Source: Petrosia ficiformis (Eukaryota; Porifera; Demospongiae; Haplosclerida; Petrosiidae). Taken from it: a stretch of 64,000 bases of DNA. Shown in pieces: positions 59,979 to 64,000 of the stretch (positions are counted from its first letter, which is position 1; every line of letters starts with the position of its first letter). Under the pieces are notes generated by a model. The model was not told the DNA's origin, ran no database searches, and saw only the letters and a program-made list of their open reading frames with translations. The translations under genes and the position numbers were made by a program. The stretch is taken from the NCBI GenBank assembly GCA_947044365.1, contig OX345637.1:8734076-8798075 (forward strand), in the 5' to 3' direction.

Positions 59979-60961
59979 ATATAATATACATATTTATATA
60001 CACATTACTGTGTTAAATCATTGTGGTATTTGAATGCGAGATTGATTTACACACCTGTAATGTTTTCTAGCTATAGACATAATGCCTAGATTTCAATGGG
60101 GGAACATCCCATCCCCAAAGTTAGTTCACATTCACATACTCTTTTGTTATTCTCCCTCCACCCGACAAATACATTCCTGTATTAAGCACCACACAATTGA
60201 TGTATTTAATAATTAAATTTAGGGACTGTAAGTTACAGTCTTACAGTCCCACCCAAAAATTTGATGAACTAAAAAAATATTTGAAGAAAAGAAATTAGAC
60301 CAACATCGAGCTTTAGCTGGGGCTTTATACTCCATGGGTTGGTAGGGGTATTGTGGGTTTGCTTTTTAATTACATTCATAGACACTTGTGGGTGCTATTA
60401 TATAGTGCAGGGAGCCATAATGTCCCAAATGAAGTAGGTGTTTTATTTGTAATGAGTGGGTGGTAACTTTTGAAGCAAATGGTTAATTAACTTTGCATAC
60501 CAAATTTCTAGGTTTGTAGACCCCACTTATAGCATTAATATGGCTATTTTTTATGGTGTACTAGAATGACCAATTGTAATTGTGGATGTTTTCTATATTG
60601 CCACAATAAAAATAGATTAATATGTAAAGTCTGTTAACATTCATAATGTCCTCAAAATTATGATGTGATGACTTTATATGTACTATAATGTATAGTTTAA
60701 TGTCATAAGGTTAATACATGATTATACTGTAACTCAATAACGAAGTAATGGATTGAAATTTTACATACACAAAAAATATGAAAATGGTGCAGCTAAAAAG
60801 ATTATTGGTCATTCTAAACTAAAGTTATGAACATTTTTCTGAGGACAATGCGAATGTGAATGACCTTTAGTGTGGTTTATATATGATAATAATAACCACT
60901 TTTAGTTATAGTTAATTAAGGTTTAGTTAACTAACTAAAATTACCCATTCCCATTATTGGC

Positions 60962-61472
60962 CCTATGCATTCTCAGAGTTTTCTGAAACATTAACAAATT
61001 TTTGAGAGGGACATGACCACTTCATGTCCCTGAATTTAACATTTTACAACAGTCAAGTATTATTGTGTCGTTAGCTAGCTTAGCCATCATTTTATCTTGT
61101 ATAGGTGTTTGTACTAACTATAACTAAAACCACTTTTAGTAAGGCATTATCTTTCAGTTAACTAAAACTATAACTAAATCGCAATTTACTGTGATAACTG
61201 TAAGTAACTAAGATTTTAAAATGGCCATTAATTGGAATGGGTACTTTTAGTTAGTTAACTAAACCTTAATTAACTATAACTCTTACTAAAAGTGGTTTTA
61301 GTTATAGTTAGTACAAACACCTATACAAGATAAAATGATGGCTAAGCTAGCTAACGACACAATAATAATTGACTGTTGTAAAATGTTAAATTCAGGGACA
61401 TAAAGTGGTCATGTCCCTCTCAAAAATTTGTTTAAGTTTCCTTCTAAAACTCTAAGAATGCATAGGGCAATT
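60962..61472. repeat. 510-bp palindrome built from family H and TAACTAAA repeats
   Basis: The left arm reads CCTATGCATTCTCAGAG ... CATGTCCCTGAATTTAAC ... TTAGCTAGCTTAGCCATC ... AGGTGTTTGTACTA, and the right arm (about 61310-61470) mirrors it. The centre (61108-61312) is a TAACTAAA-type repeat that is itself palindromic. The arms have scattered mismatches. Confidence 0.8.
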
Positions 61473-61781
61473 GTGCACAGGTTGGCAGGGCCTTTATACT
61501 CTAAGGGGGTGTAAGGTTATTGTGGGTTTGCTTCTCAAGTGCAGCATCCTTTATGAATGTAATTAAGTGTAGCAATACAAAAATAGCCCAGTGAATAGAA
61601 ATGGGAATGGTAACAGGGCACAACTACTATAATTAGGGCAAAGCAAAACAGACCCTTCCTCCTACAAACTTTTGTGCATAGGTGGACGTATACATTATTG
61701 AGTGACTTCGGGTTCTAAACCACTCCTTCCAATGAACAAGGTGCTTAGCAGGCATGGACACTTCAGCCACAGGAAGGAGGG

Positions 61782-61850
61782 GAAAAAACCCTTTCAAAAA
61801 TTATCACCCCTGTGGGGCATAGGGGTGATAATTTTTGGAAGGGTTTTTTC
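61782..61850. repeat. 30-bp arm hairpin
   Basis: GAAAAAACCC then TTATCACCCCT, a 9-base loop GTGGGGCAT, then AGGGGTGATAA and GGGTTTTTTC. There is one T/G difference in the arms. The copy at 58050-58085 has only the first arm, so the second arm was added by a local inverted duplication. Confidence 0.8.
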
Positions 61851-62037
61851 TTAAATAAGGACATAAATATTAAAAAGTGGGGGCTTGAGTTGTACATGTA
61901 GGTTAGCAAAAGTTCTGACAACTACACTCTCATCATTGTTGTGGGTTTCTACGCTTCCTGTAGGGTGTTGTGGTTATGCTAACTATATTTACTACAGACC
62001 CCACATGAGCTTTGAGGTGGGGGTGTAGAAGCAACAC

Positions 62038-63110
62038 CAAGATTCTACATTTAGTAGTGCAGTAGTATTATAATTGAGACATTTTTGATTAAATGGCTAG
62101 TTATTCTAATGGAAACTTTTACTTTGGTACCAAGTACTAATTGGGTAGTTAATGAAGTCCTGCTCTTCCTCAATGAGGGGTCTGAGGTATATGTATTTAT
62201 AGTAACAAAATTAAATACCACTTCCAAGCAACCCTGTTATAGCTAGATTAAAACTATGTTTTTGTTGCTAAAGTACATCCAGATCCATATTTGAGAAAAA
62301 CAGGACTACAACAAATACCCAATTAGAATCATAACTAGAAAGAAAATGAAAATGTTCCATATAATGTTTATAAATGTACATGTGCATAAACATTTAATTA
62401 GTATGTACATGTACATGTACACGTACATAATGCATACTTCTTGTATAGGTATACACATGTATACATGTGTATGTACATGGAGTGCTCAAAAAAGCATCCA
62501 GCAGAAACATCGGTAAAATACAATACCGTAAACATAGACATTTTCGAAACTGACAAAAGTGTTCATTTGAAGAGTAATAAGGTGAGGAGGCAATGGTAGA
62601 AAATAGTAAGTCTACACAACATGGCAGAGCAAGAGCTGAATACATTCTCTGCTTCCTTTAACTTGACTCAGACAACACAACACTACTGTACAAAATCAAT
62701 CACTGTTATATAGTAAACCACTAAATGTTCTGGAATATTCTAAAACATGTGCACAGATAACAATCTAGAAAGTTCTAGAGACACATGTCCCAACACCTTT
62801 TACCCAATAAGTGTGAGCTAGTTATGATCAACATTTAAAGTACATGCCTATATTTCCAGCCATGTGATAGTGATTTAAGAATTGCATTCTATACAGCTAC
62901 ATGTGTAGCTGCTAGTTTATTAATTACATCATGAGTGGCAATTTGACATGAATTCCTAACATCAACGAAGTATACCTTAGTTATGTATGCAGTAAACTCC
63001 TCAATAGTTATCACAGTAAATTGCGATTTAGTTATAGTTTTAGTTAACTGAAAGTCATAATGCCTTAATTAATAAAAGTGGTTTTAGTTATAGTTAACTT
63101 AAACAACACT
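62038..63110. repeat. 1.07-kb duplicated block, second copy
   Basis: Equivalent of 23106-24172. Both copies end in the TAACTAAA-type repeat; here family H (TGTA-stem) continues at once. Confidence 0.7.
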
Positions 63111-63539
63111 AGTATACACCACTAGGAAAGAGATATACGTAGACTGATTTTTTAAATTTTTCTCTACAATATATTTTAGGTGTTAAACAAGGTATAGTAC
63201 TGTTATGTCAGGTAGACCACTTCCGACTCTCAGCCTTCAACTACTCATTGTACAGCATAAATACATTGTATTACAGGTACAGTAGTTAATAATCCTGTAT
63301 CAAGTACCACATAATATACTTACTGTAATTAATAATTAAATTTAGGGACTGTAACTTGATGTACAGTCCCTACCAAAAATTGCAAATAATAGACTACATT
63401 GTTAACAACTAACAGCTTTAGTTGGGGCTTTATACTCCATGGGTTGGTAGAGGTATTGTGGTTTTTTTTTATTTTAATTACATTCATAGACACTTGTGGG
63501 TGCTATATATAGCTATTGCAGGGAGCCATGATGTCTAAC

Positions 63540-64000
63540 GACACAATAATAATTGACTGTTGTAAAATGTTAAATTCAGGGACATAAAGTGGTCATGTCC
63601 CTCTCAAAAATTTGTTCAAGTTTCATCCTAAAACTCTAAGAATGCACAGGGCAATTGTGCAAGGTTGGCAGGGCCTTTATACTCTAAGGGGGTGGGGTGT
63701 AAGGTTATTGTGGGTTTGCTTCTCAAGTACAGCATCCTTTATGAATGTAATTAAGTGTAGTATGCTAAATAGCCCAGTGAATAGAAATAGGAATGGTAAC
63801 AGGGCACAACTAATATAAATAGGGCAAAGCAAAACAGACCCTTCCTCCTACAAAATTTTGTGCATAGGTGGACGTATACATTATTGAGTGACTTCGGGTT
63901 CTAAACCACTCCTTCCAATATAACAACACAAATGAATTAAGATTATGACAAAATTTGCTGACATAACAGAAACCTAATACCAAAACTACTGGTTGGGTAA
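63540..64000. repeat. Family H copy and end of a duplicated segment
   Basis: A truncated ATGA-stem copy of family H runs to about 63917. From ATATAACAACACAAATGAATT to the window end the sequence equals about 31527-31610 and 48547-48630. The longer duplicated segment therefore has a third partial copy starting here. Confidence 0.65.

Overview
The window looks like nuclear DNA of an invertebrate animal with an AT-rich, repeat-dense genome. Splice sites are GT-AG, introns are short to medium, and several exons belong to animal or ciliate-cell families: axonemal dynein heavy chain, replication factor C subunit 1 and Calx-beta domains. There are also hAT-type DNA transposons, a tRNA-derived SINE and microsatellites built on ATGTAC and ACAT. 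A marine sponge is my best guess for the source, but that is an inference from overall style and no marker in the window proves it. There is no operon, CRISPR array or other prokaryotic signature.

Layout. Positions 1-12.1 kb hold dispersed repeats, fold-back palindromes and two weak plus-strand exons. At 12.1-13.9 kb is the best complete gene, a two-exon gene for a 442-residue protein I do not recognise, with a basic N terminus and a possible nuclease-like motif series. At 17-22 kb, minus-strand exons include three of the AAA5/AAA6 region of an axonemal dynein heavy chain, plus two splice-compatible exons of an unrecognised gene. A long segmental duplication links about 24.9-31.9 kb with about 42.0-48.9 kb. 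Each copy carries a two-exon gene for an N-myristoylation-type, highly charged coiled-coil protein, one exon of dynein, and a complete plus a truncated hAT-type element. A third, diverged member of the coiled-coil family lies at 39.0-39.6 kb. Between the two copies are an RFC1 fragment (32.2-32.6 kb), a pure 476-bp ACAT array and a second copy of the 17-19 kb block.

From 49 kb to the end the window is dominated by mobile elements. There are two TIR elements with identical 7-bp target duplications, another TIR element carrying a cysteine-containing ORF, a decayed hAT transposase, a 0.5-kb tandem array, a gag-like fragment, and a patchwork of a repeat family that contains a covarying hairpin. 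Decayed Calx-beta exons lie at 58.7-59.3 kb.

The strongest candidates for something undescribed are: (1) the coiled-coil family, whose three members share G2/S6/K7 N termini, a TATA box about 40 bp before the ATG and repetitive tails; (2) the TIR family beginning CAGGAG(C/T)CCATAAT with 7-bp duplications and small unique ORFs; (3) the nested palindromes with a GC-rich tip; and (4) the covarying hairpin repeats. Most dynein, RFC1 and Calx-beta pieces lack neighbouring exons or carry lesions, so they look like duplicated fragments and not complete genes.
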